From Colwellia piezophila ATCC BAA-637 (lineage in GTDB: Bacteria > Pseudomonadota > Gammaproteobacteria > Enterobacterales > Alteromonadaceae), in assembly GCF_000378625.1 (NCBI RefSeq), contig NZ_KB905162.1:300500-364499 (forward strand): DNA of 64,000 bases, read 5' to 3'. The first letter of the stretch is position 1, and each line of letters starts with the position of its first letter. The position numbers and the translations under genes are program-made. Of this stretch, positions 24,952-34,066 are shown piece after piece. A model generated the notes under the pieces. That model was not told the DNA's origin and did not search any database. It worked only from the letters and a program-made list of their open reading frames with translations.

Positions 24952-26079
24952 ATGGCCTACAAGGTACTTGTCGTAGACGACTCAAGCTTCTTTAGGCGCA
25001 GAGTCACAGACATTTTAAATAAAGATCCAAAACTAAACGTTATTGACGTGGCAGTAAATGGACGAGATGCGGTTGAAAAAGCTATATTGCTGAAACCTGA
25101 TGTCATCACCATGGACATTGAAATGCCGGTACTTAATGGTATTGATGCTGTTAAACAAATTATGGCAAAAGCACCAACGGCAATATTAATGTTTTCATCG
25201 TTAACTCATCAAGGTGCAAAAGCAACACTTGAGGCCCTTGAAGCAGGGGCTTTAGACTTTTTACCAAAAAAATTTAGTGAAATAGCAAAAAGTAGTGATG
25301 AAGCTGGGAGTTTATTGCGTCAACGTGTTGTAGGAATTGCTCGAAAACCCGCGCCATTTAAACCAAAAATAGCTCTTCGAACAGGACTTTCAAGCCCACG
25401 CCTACAAAAAGAAAGACTACCATCAAGTGCTAATAAACAACTGACACCATCTACCACAGTAACCAGAGATAAAAAAACGCTGACCCGCAGTTCTGGTAAA
25501 GAATATAAACTTTTGGCCATTGGTACTTCTACGGGAGGGCCAGTAGCATTACAAAAAATATTAGTGGAATTAGAGTCTAACTTTCCATTACCCATCATTA
25601 TTGTGCAACATATGCCTGCGGCATTTACTGCAGCATTTGCAAGTCGCTTAAATACCCTGTGTAAAATAAACGTCAAAGAAGCTGCTGATGGCGATGTATT
25701 AAAGCCAGGTCATGCTTATTTAGCTCCAGGTGGGCGACAAATGATTATTGCTGGCAGTGAGAGTAGTGCAAAAATAAAAATACTTGATGATGACTCGCCC
25801 AAGATAACCTTTAAACCAAGTGTTGATATAAGCTTTGGCTCTGCAGCTAAAACTTTTTCAGGTAAAGTGTTAGGCGTAATATTAACGGGTATGGGCTCTG
25901 ATGGTAAAGACGGCTCTAGAATGTTGAAAGCTAAAGGTTCGACTATTTGGTCGCAGGACGAACAATCATGTGTTGTTTATGGGATGCCACAAGCTATTGA
26001 TAAAGCGGGGTTATCTCATCTTTCCTTGCCGTTAGATGTTATAGCTAGCTCTATTGTTAAGGAAGTATCTCGTGGATAA
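24952..26079 (+). CDS. cheB: Chemotaxis methylesterase/glutamine deamidase CheB
   Basis: This 375-residue receiver-effector protein removes methyl groups from chemoreceptors for adaptation. The N-terminal receiver has D9-D10 and phospho-acceptor D55 (VITMDIEMP). A linker (~140-180) leads to the CheB catalytic domain with the Ser in IGTSTGGP, the His in VQHMPAAFT and the Asp in GMGSDGKDG. GAGAGG lies upstream of the ATG. The 3' end overlaps the motC start by 8 bp. Confidence 0.97.
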   Translation: MAYKVLVVDDSSFFRRRVTDILNKDPKLNVIDVAVNGRDAVEKAILLKPDVITMDIEMPVLNGIDAVKQIMAKAPTAILMFSSLTHQGAKATLEALEAGALDFLPKKFSEIAKSSDEAGSLLRQRVVGIARKPAPFKPKIALRTGLSSPRLQKERLPSSANKQLTPSTTVTRDKKTLTRSSGKEYKLLAIGTSTGGPVALQKILVELESNFPLPIIIVQHMPAAFTAAFASRLNTLCKINVKEAADGDVLKPGHAYLAPGGRQMIIAGSESSAKIKILDDDSPKITFKPSVDISFGSAAKTFSGKVLGVILTGMGSDGKDGSRMLKAKGSTIWSQDEQSCVVYGMPQAIDKAGLSHLSLPLDVIASSIVKEVSRG

Positions 26080-26818
26080 GTTAAGTGTCGCGGGGCTCAT
26101 CGTTGCAATATTAGCTGTCTATATTGGCTTTACACTTGATGGTGGCCACGTGTCCGCCTTATTTGAATTACCAGCTTTTATTATTGTCTTTGGCGGCACA
26201 TTAGGGGCTGTAATGATTCAGTCTTCGTTAAAGCAGTTTACTCATGCTCTATCTCTACTTAAGTGGGTTTTTTACCCACCTAAATATGATATTGACCGCG
26301 GTATTGAAGAAATAGTGATCTGGGCAACAAAGGCGAGGGAGTCTGGTTACCTTGCATTAGAAGATACCGCACTAGAGATTGAGGACAGCTATACTCAAAA
26401 AGGTTTAAATTTATTAGTAGATGGCGCAGAGCTAGACAACTTTCGGGTTGCCTTAGAGCTTGATTTGGATATCTATCGTGAACATAACCTACGCTCTGCT
26501 AATGTTTATGAAGCCATGGGAGGCTACAGTCCTACCATCGGAATACTCGGTGCTGTGCTAGGTTTGATTCATGCTATGAGCAATTTAGCCGAGCCTGAAT
26601 TACTAGGACAAGGTATTGCTACAGCCTTTATTGCCACTATTTACGGTGTTGGTTTTGCCAATTTATTTTACTTACCGGTAGCAAACAAGATTCGCGCTAT
26701 CGTACATCAACAAACCATGTATAGAGAAATGGTTTGTGAAGGGTTAGTCTCCATTGCCAATGGTGAAAACCCCCATGCGATTGAAAATAAACTATCTGCA
26801 TTTAGGCTAGATCAATGA
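26072..26818 (+). CDS. motC: MotA-like stator protein MotC
   Basis: This 248-residue MotA/PomA-family protein has four membrane helices and forms a proton or sodium channel with MotD. The GTG at 26072 is the chosen start: AAGGAAG lies 6 bases upstream, giving MDKLSVAGLIVAILAVYIGFTLDGG, and it overlaps cheB. A TTG further upstream has no ribosome site. The conserved channel stretches IVFGGTLGAVMIQS and GGYSPTIGILGAVLGLIHAMSNL are present. Position after cheB matches motC of Pseudomonas. Name by synteny. Confidence 0.92.
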   Translation: MDKLSVAGLIVAILAVYIGFTLDGGHVSALFELPAFIIVFGGTLGAVMIQSSLKQFTHALSLLKWVFYPPKYDIDRGIEEIVIWATKARESGYLALEDTALEIEDSYTQKGLNLLVDGAELDNFRVALELDLDIYREHNLRSANVYEAMGGYSPTIGILGAVLGLIHAMSNLAEPELLGQGIATAFIATIYGVGFANLFYLPVANKIRAIVHQQTMYREMVCEGLVSIANGENPHAIENKLSAFRLDQ

Positions 26819-27825
26819 ATCGTTTGCGTAAAAGAAGACACACAATAGAGCATGATAATGTTCACCGTTGGTTAGTCTCTTACGCTGATTATATGACCTT
26901 AATGTTTGCTTTATTTGTGGTCTTATATGCAATGGCCATGGTGAACGAAAAACCTTTTGAGACCATTACTGAGTCTTTTGGCCGTGTATTTCAAGCTTAT
27001 GAAGATAAGACAAAAAATAGAGGTCATGGTGATGGTGTTTTGATGGTGAATACTAGCAAGACTAATAAAAAACTTTATGGTAATGGTGTCTTAGATATAG
27101 CGGGCCCGGAAATACTTGATAATGAAAAAGTGTTATCTAATATTTCTGATGCGCAAGTCGGTAACAACCTGACTTCACTCGAAGAAGAGTTACATACAGC
27201 ATTATACGAATTAGTTGAATCAGGTTTTGCACAACTACAAATAGATGGTGACTGGTTAGAGATAGAGTTAAACAGTGCTTTGTTGTTCCCCAGTGGCTCA
27301 TCTTCAGCGACTCTCTCCGCTGAAGCCATTTTATCGGCCATTTATGATGTCATTGGTCAAGCGAGTAACTTTATTCGTGTACGAGGCTATACCGATAATC
27401 AAGCGATAAATAATGAAGTTTTCTCATCTAATTGGGAACTGTCTGTTTTTAGAGCTACTGCTATTTTGAGGGTGTTAGAGACGTTAGGTTTAAACCCTGC
27501 CCGAATGGCTATCGAAGGTTATGGTCAATACTATCCTAGTGCGGACAATTTAACCGCACAAGGTAGAGCTCAAAATCGCAAGGTGGTTGTTGCTATCTCT
27601 AAGTACGGTCTAGAAAAAAAGAACTTACTGAAAACACCAACCATTGACTTAAAAAGTGTTGAAGATATTAGCCGAAGTGGCGCTTTAAATGAAGAAGCTA
27701 AAATCAAAGTGATTCGCTTAGAAAATGGTGGTATTAGAATTACCACAAGGGATGATAATGAAAAAACTCCCCTACCTGAGACTGAAAAGTCAACAAATAC
27801 AAAAAACAAAGATGGTTTAGAATAA
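26815..27825 (+). CDS. motD: MotB-like stator protein MotD
   Basis: This 336-residue protein has a single N-terminal membrane helix with the ion-binding Asp (D25 in SYADYMTLMFALFVVLYAM), then a plug/linker and an OmpA-like peptidoglycan-binding domain (residues ~150-265; FIRVRGYTDNQ, NWELSVFRATAILRVLE, IEGYGQYYPSADN). A hydrophilic tail of ~65 residues extends beyond the OmpA domain. The ATGA overlap with motC gives coupled translation. Confidence 0.92.
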   Translation: MNRLRKRRHTIEHDNVHRWLVSYADYMTLMFALFVVLYAMAMVNEKPFETITESFGRVFQAYEDKTKNRGHGDGVLMVNTSKTNKKLYGNGVLDIAGPEILDNEKVLSNISDAQVGNNLTSLEEELHTALYELVESGFAQLQIDGDWLEIELNSALLFPSGSSSATLSAEAILSAIYDVIGQASNFIRVRGYTDNQAINNEVFSSNWELSVFRATAILRVLETLGLNPARMAIEGYGQYYPSADNLTAQGRAQNRKVVVAISKYGLEKKNLLKTPTIDLKSVEDISRSGALNEEAKIKVIRLENGGIRITTRDDNEKTPLPETEKSTNTKNKDGLE

Positions 27826-27863
27826 TAACTTTCAAAAAATAGATTTATTAACGTAAGTGAGTA

Positions 27864-28658
27864 GTGCCCTTGATTGTGTGGACCGTAGCAAATCAGAAAG
27901 GTGGTGTTGGTAAAACCACTACAACTATCGCTCTTGCTGGTATTTTAGCTGAGCAAGGACACAAAGTTTTATTAGTCGATACTGACCCCCATGCTTCATT
28001 AAGTTATTATTTCGGCATTGAATCAGAAGATTTAGAGCTGAGCGTTTATGACTTATTTACTCAAGTCTCATCAAGAGAACAAATCCTGCAAACTTTATGT
28101 CCAACACATTATTCTAATATTGATATTTTGCCGGCAACAATGAGCTTAGCGACATTAGACCGATCATTAGGGGCTAAAGGGGGCATGGGTTTAGTCCTTA
28201 AAAAGGCGGTACAAAAAGTTGCGGATAGCTATGATTATGTTTTGATGGATTGCCCGCCTGTGCTTGGTGTATTAATGGTAAATGCTCTGGCCGCAGCGGA
28301 TCGTATCGTGATACCGGTTCAAACTGAATTTTTAGCACTTAAAGGCTTAGATCGTATGGTCAAAACCCTGGAAATAATGCAAGGTGAGCAAACAGCCCCT
28401 TTCAAATACACAATAGTACCTACTATGTTTGATAAACGGACAAAAGCCTCCATTTTAGCCTTTAAAAAACTGCAAGAAGTCTATACTAATAAGATGTGGC
28501 CAGGGGTTGTGCCCATCGATACCAACCTAAGAAATGCTAGTCTTGCACGAAAAGTCCCTTCAGATTATGCAGCAAACTCACGTGGGACTATAGCGTATAA
28601 GAGCCTATTGAATTACTTAGTAAAACAAAATGTAAAAAGCAGCGAGGTTGAGTCTTAA
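27864..28658 (+). CDS. parC: ParA-like ATPase ParC, polar positioning of chemotaxis arrays
   Basis: This 264-residue ATPase has a deviant Walker A near its N-terminus (QKGGVGKTTTTIALAG) and ParA motifs VLLVDTDPHASLSYYFG and YDYVLMDCPPVLG. In Vibrio the ParA homologue encoded between cheB and cheW, ParC, recruits chemosensory arrays to the old pole; here it has the same neighbours and is followed by a ParP-like gene. It has no parB partner, so it is not a plasmid or chromosome partition ParA. The start is GTG. Confidence 0.88.
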   Translation: MPLIVWTVANQKGGVGKTTTTIALAGILAEQGHKVLLVDTDPHASLSYYFGIESEDLELSVYDLFTQVSSREQILQTLCPTHYSNIDILPATMSLATLDRSLGAKGGMGLVLKKAVQKVADSYDYVLMDCPPVLGVLMVNALAAADRIVIPVQTEFLALKGLDRMVKTLEIMQGEQTAPFKYTIVPTMFDKRTKASILAFKKLQEVYTNKMWPGVVPIDTNLRNASLARKVPSDYAANSRGTIAYKSLLNYLVKQNVKSSEVES

Positions 28659-29420
28659 ATGAGTAAATCGTTGACCGCGAGTAAGAAAATAATGAAAAAC
28701 TACCTGTCTGAATTGCTGACAGAGTCGGATCTCGAACAAGAGTTATCACCACAACGTACTGAAAAGAAAACGACAAGTAAACCTTTAGCGCATAAAGATA
28801 ATAAATCGTTAGAAAAATTATTAGAAACAGTGAGTGTAGCTAAAGTCCCCCTTGTAAAAAACCGAGTAGTTAGTGAAGAGGAAGAGCCTCTTTCAGCGAT
28901 TAAAGTATTACCCTCATCCGTTGAAGAAATCCGAACTGACGATGTTGCTCTAGAGGCGAAAAGCTATCGTCAAGGTGACTTCCAAGCCATGTTTTTTAAT
29001 GTTGCCGGCTTAACCATTGCCGTTCCTTTGATAGAGCTTGGGGGAATTCACAAAATGGATAAAACGACTAGTTTAATGGGTAAACCTGATTGGTTTAAAG
29101 GGGTAATGCTTTATCGAAATGAAAAAATTAATGTTGTCGATACGGCTTTGTGGGTAATGCCAGAAAAATGTGATGAAAAATTGAGGAATTCGCTAAACTA
29201 TCAATATATTATCATGTTAAAGGATAGTCCTTGGGGACTGATGGCGGAAAATTTAGTTGATACAGTAATATTGCGTCAAGATGAAGTGAAATGGCTAGAC
29301 ACCACCAATAAAAGGCCGTGGTTAGCAGGGCTAGTCAAAGAGAAAATGTGTGCCTTACTTGATGTAAGTGCTTTAATTCAATTACTTGATAAAGGCAGTG
29401 ACTTTAATCAAGAGCAATAA
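28659..29420 (+). CDS. parP: ParP-like chemotaxis array protein with CheW-like domain
   Basis: This 253-residue protein starts immediately after the parC stop. The N-terminal ~100 residues are charged, Pro-poor and low-complexity; from ~residue 105 there is a CheW-like domain (FFNVAGLTIAVPLIELGGIH, then WFKGVMLYRNEKINVVDTALWVMP). In Vibrio, ParP binds ParC and uses its CheW-like (AIF) domain to enter the array. The same order and architecture support this name; otherwise it is a diverged CheW-domain protein. Confidence 0.85.
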   Translation: MSKSLTASKKIMKNYLSELLTESDLEQELSPQRTEKKTTSKPLAHKDNKSLEKLLETVSVAKVPLVKNRVVSEEEEPLSAIKVLPSSVEEIRTDDVALEAKSYRQGDFQAMFFNVAGLTIAVPLIELGGIHKMDKTTSLMGKPDWFKGVMLYRNEKINVVDTALWVMPEKCDEKLRNSLNYQYIIMLKDSPWGLMAENLVDTVILRQDEVKWLDTTNKRPWLAGLVKEKMCALLDVSALIQLLDKGSDFNQEQ

Positions 29421-29476
29421 TGTTATTTCTGTCTAATGATAGGCAGTTAAAGTATGTAATTTTAGAGGCGAGTAAT

Positions 29477-29971
29477 ATGTCAAATAATAGACGAAGTTCA
29501 AATAATAAAGTTGAAGCTAATGATGAAGTGTTGCAATGGGTGACATTTAAATTAGAAAATGAAACTTACGGCATCAATGTAATGCAGGTACAAGAGGTGT
29601 TACGTTATAGTGAAATAGCACCGGTACCAGGAGCCCCTCTGTATGTACTGGGTATTATCAACCTACGCGGCAATGTTGTCACTGTTATTGATACCCGTTC
29701 TCGGTTTGGTCTAGAGCCATGTGATATTACTGATAATACCCGTGTTGTTGTTATCGAGTCGGAAAAGCAAGTCATTGGTATTTTAGTCGACAGCGTTGCC
29801 GAGGTTGTCTATTTAAAATCTTCAGAAATTGATGTAGCACCCAATGTTGGTAATGAAGAAAGTGCTCAATTTATTCAAGGGGTTTCGAACCGTGATGGTG
29901 AACTACTCATCTTGGTCGACTTAGACAAATTATTATCAGATGATGAGTGGGATGAGCTTAAGGAATTTTAA
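29477..29971 (+). CDS. cheW: Chemotaxis coupling protein CheW
   Basis: This 164-residue scaffold protein links chemoreceptors to CheA. The ATG at 29477 is chosen because AGAGG lies 8 bases upstream; the in-frame ATG at 29420, overlapping the previous stop, would add 19 atypical residues. Core motifs are WVTFKLENETYGINVMQVQEVL, PGAPLYVLGIINLRGNVVTVID and GILVDSVAEVV. It is the last core che gene before a strong terminator. Confidence 0.96.
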   Translation: MSNNRRSSNNKVEANDEVLQWVTFKLENETYGINVMQVQEVLRYSEIAPVPGAPLYVLGIINLRGNVVTVIDTRSRFGLEPCDITDNTRVVVIESEKQVIGILVDSVAEVVYLKSSEIDVAPNVGNEESAQFIQGVSNRDGELLILVDLDKLLSDDEWDELKEF

Positions 29972-30008
29972 CCTCTAACTCGCACTATCTAAAATTACTT
30001 ACCTAAAT

Positions 30009-30033
30009 AAAGTCTGTATTCACAGACTTTTTT
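30009..30033 (+). terminator. Rho-independent terminator after cheW
   Basis: A perfect 9-bp stem (AAAGTCTGT with ACAGACTTT), a 4-base loop and a T-run of six (counting the last stem bases) mark the end of the flagellar-chemotaxis transcript. The DUF2802 gene beyond it would need readthrough or its own promoter. Confidence 0.85.
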
Positions 30034-30078
30034 ATTATGCAATTAATCATGAGTTTTTATTTGAGGCAATAGTCATTA

Positions 30079-30549
30079 ATGTCATTACTAGCCGTCCCTA
30101 TTATCGCAGTATTAGCACTGTTCTTTGTCGTGTTAACGAGTACAATTTTTTTTATATATTTAACCAAGCTAAAAAATAAAGTACTTCTACTTGATATCCA
30201 AATGCAAAGCACTTCTTTACTGGTTGATGAAATACAGTCCTCTACCAGTAAATTACAGCAGGAACTGAAGTCTTTGGCTGCTAACCATGAAGGGGCGGCA
30301 ATGGAAAACAATCAAGTGACCAAACAATTAGAGCTACGAATAAAGAACTTACAAAGTCAGGCATATGAGCAACAACAACTTGTAATACAATGGCAAGAAA
30401 ATCAAGGACAAGATAAATTTTATAATAGAGCCTTTAAATTAGCTGAAAAAGGAGCTGATATTGATGAAATCATTAGAGAATGTGAGTTACCTCGTGCAGA
30501 AGTTGAAATGTTACTTTCAGTCTACCGGCAGCGCGTTCGAACAAAATAG
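30079..30549 (+). CDS. DUF2802 family membrane-anchored coiled-coil protein
   Basis: This 156-residue protein has one N-terminal membrane helix (residues ~5-28), then a coiled coil (KLKNKVLLLDIQMQS through ~110) and a small C-terminal helical motif (LAEKGADIDEIIRECELPRAEVEMLLSVYR) resembling a degenerate HTH. A DUF2802 protein of this form follows cheW in Pseudomonas and relatives. The function is unknown to me; placement suggests a role linked to motility. The ribosome site (GAGGC) is 14 bases from the ATG, farther than usual. Confidence 0.8.
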   Translation: MSLLAVPIIAVLALFFVVLTSTIFFIYLTKLKNKVLLLDIQMQSTSLLVDEIQSSTSKLQQELKSLAANHEGAAMENNQVTKQLELRIKNLQSQAYEQQQLVIQWQENQGQDKFYNRAFKLAEKGADIDEIIRECELPRAEVEMLLSVYRQRVRTK

Positions 30550-30688
30550 GGCAGGTCACTATTCTATTACCTTTAGTAACAAAATAGAGTAAAGGTTAGT
30601 TAAAACGTTATTCACGAAATTATGAGTTTCATGTTAGACTGCTGTCGTTTTTTAATACATCTCTATGTAACGGCAAGGAATAGGCCCT

Positions 30689-31495
30689 GTGAGCTCAGCC
30701 ATAACACTATACATTCGATTATTCATACTTACATTAATTCTATTTCTATCGGGTTGCTCCACAACTCCTGAAAATCACGATAAAAATCAAAGTGAAGCTA
30801 CTGAGTTTGCTTATGTTGGTGATCCAAGAGACCCTTTTGAAGCTATCAATAGGCCCTTTTGGACTTTCACTTGGGATTATGTTGATAAGTATCTAGCTAA
30901 ACCCGCATCAGAGGTTTATACCACTTATACGCCACCTTTCTTACGGACGGGTCTATACAATATGGCTTTAAACTTGAATGAGCCTTCAAGTATCATAAAT
31001 AATATTCTTCAACTAAAATTGACATCAGCTGCAAAAAATACCGGTCGCTTTGTTCTTAACTCGACCATTGGTCTTTTGGGTTTCTATGATCCAGCCAGTG
31101 ATTTTGATTGGTCAGGGGAGCAAGAGGAGTTTGGTGAGGTACTGGGCAGTTATGGTGTTGGCGACGGGCCCTATCTTGTCATTCCAGGTTTAGGCCCAAG
31201 CTCAGTACGAGAAGAAGTGGGGGATTACGTTGATGGACTCTATTGGCCTCTTGTTGTTATTGACTTTTGGCCTAACCTTGCCCGTTTAGGTATCTTAGCC
31301 TTAGAGAAAAGATCGGCGATTCGAGATCAAGAGCAGCTCGTGGTCGAGTCAGAAGATCCCTATGAGTTCATTAAGAATGCCTATTTCCAAAATATGAACT
31401 ATAAACTTTTTGACGGAAACCCCCCGATTATAATTAATGAGGCAGAAGAGGATGCATTGGACGCTTTACTCGAAGAGTTTGATGATTTTGATTAA
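30689..31495 (+). CDS. mlaA: MlaA (VacJ) outer-membrane lipoprotein
   Basis: This 268-residue lipoprotein has lipobox LSGC (Cys23) after a hydrophobic signal. MlaA removes misplaced phospholipids from the outer leaflet and passes them to MlaC. Family motifs are DPFEAINRPFWTFTWDYVDKY, NLNEPSSIINNILQLKL, FVLNSTIGLLGFYDPAS and GEVLGSYGVGDGPYLVIPGLGPSSVRE. The start is GTG with AAGGAA upstream. It ends in an acidic tail. The other mla genes are not in the window, as is usual. Confidence 0.95.
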   Translation: MSSAITLYIRLFILTLILFLSGCSTTPENHDKNQSEATEFAYVGDPRDPFEAINRPFWTFTWDYVDKYLAKPASEVYTTYTPPFLRTGLYNMALNLNEPSSIINNILQLKLTSAAKNTGRFVLNSTIGLLGFYDPASDFDWSGEQEEFGEVLGSYGVGDGPYLVIPGLGPSSVREEVGDYVDGLYWPLVVIDFWPNLARLGILALEKRSAIRDQEQLVVESEDPYEFIKNAYFQNMNYKLFDGNPPIIINEAEEDALDALLEEFDDFD

Positions 31496-31598
31496 CCAAT
31501 ACCTTTTAGGTAATAAATAGAATAAACGAGTACCTATGCGGATAACAATTTGTTAGAATTGCGATAATTTTTTAGACACACCATATTGGAATCATTAA

Positions 31599-32063
31599 AT
31601 GAATATTATTGAAGGTTCGTTTGAAGCAAAGGGCAAGAAATTTGCTATTGTTGTCTCACGTTTTAATCACTTTATTGTTGATAGCTTACTAGAAGGAGCA
31701 ATTGATGCTCTTAAACGTCATGGTAATGTTAATGATGATGATATTACCGTCGTTCGTGTTCCTGGCGCTTATGAATTACCTTTAGCGGCTAAAAAAGTTG
31801 CTGAAAAAGGTGAAACTGATGCCATTATTGCTATTGGCGCTGTAATTCGTGGTGGAACACCGCATTTTGATTTTGTTGCCGGTGAGTGCAACAAAGGTTT
31901 AGCGCAAGTGTGTTTAGACAGTGGAATTCCGGTTTCCTTTGGTGTTATTACTACCGATTCAATCGAACAAGCAATTGAGCGAGCTGGAACTAAGGCGGGT
32001 AATAAAGGTGCTGAAGCCGCACTTGGCGCCTTGGAAATGGTTAATGTATTAGCTAAGATTTAA
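31599..32063 (+). CDS. ribH: 6,7-dimethyl-8-ribityllumazine synthase RibH
   Basis: This 154-residue enzyme condenses the ribityl pyrimidinedione with 3,4-dihydroxybutanone phosphate, the penultimate step of riboflavin synthesis. Family motifs are [52 protein letters not shown] and [20 protein letters not shown], including the catalytic His in PHFDFV. It heads a ribH-nusB-thiL-pgpA run; ribD and ribE, which often precede it, are replaced here by mlaA. Confidence 0.97.
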   Translation: MNIIEGSFEAKGKKFAIVVSRFNHFIVDSLLEGAIDALKRHGNVNDDDITVVRVPGAYELPLAAKKVAEKGETDAIIAIGAVIRGGTPHFDFVAGECNKGLAQVCLDSGIPVSFGVITTDSIEQAIERAGTKAGNKGAEAALGALEMVNVLAKI

Positions 32064-32120
32064 TTTAATAAATTAACTCCTAAACATTACCTTTAAACTT
32101 AAGAAAAATGGACATATATT

Positions 32121-32537
32121 GTGAAACCTTCTCCGAGAAGAAAAGCCCGTGAGTTAGCCGTACAAGCTACTTACTCATGGCAAATCAGCAAAAACTCTGT
32201 AAATGATATTGAAGTTAACTTTATTGCAGAAAATAGTAAACGTCGCTTTGATATTGAATATTTTCAATTGTTATTACGTGGTGTTACCGCAAATGTCAGT
32301 GATATTGATGCAGCGATTTCTCCCTTTGTCGATCGCCCTCTTAATGATATTGATCATGTAGAAAAGGCAATTCTACGTGTAGCCGTTTTTGAACTAAAAG
32401 ATTGTTTAGACGTGCCTTATCGTGTAGTCATTAATGAAGCGATAGAACTAGCAAAATTATTTGCTGCTGATGACAGTCACAAGTTTGTTAACGGTGTTTT
32501 AGATAAAACCGTAAAGTTAATTCGTCCTGAAGAATAA
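32121..32537 (+). CDS. nusB: Transcription antitermination factor NusB
   Basis: This 138-residue all-helical protein binds boxA RNA with NusE (S10) to promote rRNA antitermination. The N-terminal RNA-binding stretch SPRRKARELAVQATYSWQIS and the conserved C-terminal VINEAIELAKLFAADDSHKFVNGVLDK are clear. The start is GTG. It lies between ribH and thiL, the standard arrangement in gammaproteobacteria. Confidence 0.97.
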   Translation: MKPSPRRKARELAVQATYSWQISKNSVNDIEVNFIAENSKRRFDIEYFQLLLRGVTANVSDIDAAISPFVDRPLNDIDHVEKAILRVAVFELKDCLDVPYRVVINEAIELAKLFAADDSHKFVNGVLDKTVKLIRPEE

Positions 32538-32589
32538 CCTATTAGTAGCAACTTATTAGTACCAATTTATTAGCAACTAAAGGCCTAGC

Positions 32590-33552
32590 ATGAAAGAGTT
32601 CGAGTTAATTAAGCATTTTTTCACCAAACAAAAAGTTAAACGTAAAGACGTTGAACTTGGTATTGGTGATGATTGCGCTGTTTTAGCGCCTATTGTTAAT
32701 CAAAATATCGTGGTAACCACAGATACATTGGTTGCAGGAGTGCACTTTCCGTTTGATACCAGCCCAAGGGCTATTGGTCATAAAGCCGTCGCGGTTAATT
32801 TATCTGATATCGCCGCAATGGGGGCAAAGCCTAGTTGGTTATCTTTAGCGTTAACTTTACCGGAAGTAGATGAAGCTTGGTTAAGTGAGTTCTGTGAAGG
32901 TGTTTTTGAGTTGTGTGAGTTTTATAATGTCGAGCTTATTGGTGGAGATACCACCCAAGGTCCTTTAAGTATCACTCTTACCGCACAAGGGCTAACACCA
33001 GAGGGAAGTTACTTAACACGAGCAGGTGCTAAAGCAGGCGACTGGCTTTATGTTACTGGTGACCTCGGTGATGCAGCGTTAGCTTTACAACAGATTACCG
33101 GTAAAGTGGATATTGAACCACAGTTTATCAGTACCATAAAAGCTAAACTTGACTACCCAAAGCCAAGGATATTAGCCGGGCAAACTCTTCGAGAATACGC
33201 CTCTGCAGCGATAGATCTTTCTGATGGGTTAATCGCTGATTTAGGACATATATGTCAAGCATCCAATGTGGGGGCTAACGTAGTACTTGATGCATTACCG
33301 CTGTCTACCATAATGCGTGATAGCGTGCTTGCAGATGATGCAATCAAACTGGCCTTATCGGGAGGAGATGACTATGAGTTATTATTTACTGTCTCTGAAG
33401 ATAACAAAGTTGGCATGGAAACCGCTATGTCACACGTCGGTACTCCGGTCACTTGTATAGGACAATTAAATACATCACAGACCATCTCTACCACGTTGAA
33501 CAATAAACCTACGCCAATCAATATCGCAGGTTTTGAGCATTTCACTGAATAG
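32590..33552 (+). CDS. thiL: Thiamine-monophosphate kinase ThiL
   Basis: This 320-residue enzyme phosphorylates thiamine monophosphate to the active diphosphate. It shows ATP/Mg-binding motifs of the PurM-like fold: GIGDDCAVL, TTDTLVAGVHFP, AVNLSDIAAMGAKP and GGDTTQGPLSITLTAQG, plus the C-terminal SGGDDYELLFTV. The length is normal. It follows nusB by 52 bp, a gap containing short TATTAG direct repeats. Confidence 0.97.
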   Translation: MKEFELIKHFFTKQKVKRKDVELGIGDDCAVLAPIVNQNIVVTTDTLVAGVHFPFDTSPRAIGHKAVAVNLSDIAAMGAKPSWLSLALTLPEVDEAWLSEFCEGVFELCEFYNVELIGGDTTQGPLSITLTAQGLTPEGSYLTRAGAKAGDWLYVTGDLGDAALALQQITGKVDIEPQFISTIKAKLDYPKPRILAGQTLREYASAAIDLSDGLIADLGHICQASNVGANVVLDALPLSTIMRDSVLADDAIKLALSGGDDYELLFTVSEDNKVGMETAMSHVGTPVTCIGQLNTSQTISTTLNNKPTPINIAGFEHFTE

Positions 33553-33592
33553 CTTCCTTGAGTCGTTTACTAATAATTAAGCGTTTAATTTT

Positions 33593-34066
33593 ATGTCGAG
33601 TAAAAATACCCAGGTCAAATTTAATCTTGCTGATCCAATTCAATTCTTAGCATTAGGCTTTGGTAGTGGTTTAGCCCCGAAAGCGCCAGGTACATTTGGT
33701 ACCCTTGCCGCTGTACCACTTTTTTTACTAATGAGCAGTTTAACGCCGTTAATCTACGCATTATTGGTGCTAGTTGTTTGCATCTCGGGTATATATATCT
33801 GTGGAAAAGCAGCAAGTGATGTCGGTGTTCACGATCATGGTGCTATTGTTTGGGATGAATTCGCCGGATTTTTTATCACTATGTTTATGATACCCGTCAG
33901 TTGGCAGAGTGTGTTAGTTGGCTTCATTTTATTTCGACTCTTTGATATTGCAAAGCCTTGGCCAATATCACTTGCGGATAAAAAGTTAACCGGCGGCTTT
34001 GGTATCATGTTTGACGATGTTCTAGCAGGTCTTTTTGCCCTTGCTATTATGCACCTAATTTTCTGA
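33593..34066 (+). CDS. pgpA: Phosphatidylglycerophosphatase A
   Basis: This 157-residue inner-membrane phosphatase converts phosphatidylglycerol phosphate to phosphatidylglycerol. The N-terminal GFGSGLAPKAPGTFGTLAAVPL motif, a central WDEFAGFFITM motif and a C-terminal GGFGIMFDDVLAGLFA motif carry the acidic catalytic residues of the family. Several membrane segments are visible. It lies 40 bp after thiL. Confidence 0.96.
   Translation: MSSKNTQVKFNLADPIQFLALGFGSGLAPKAPGTFGTLAAVPLFLLMSSLTPLIYALLVLVVCISGIYICGKAASDVGVHDHGAIVWDEFAGFFITMFMIPVSWQSVLVGFILFRLFDIAKPWPISLADKKLTGGFGIMFDDVLAGLFALAIMHLIF

Noticed and set aside
27864..28658. Chromosome or plasmid partition ParA
   Set aside because: No parB or parS nearby; context between motD and a CheW-like gene fits the chemotaxis-specific ParC.
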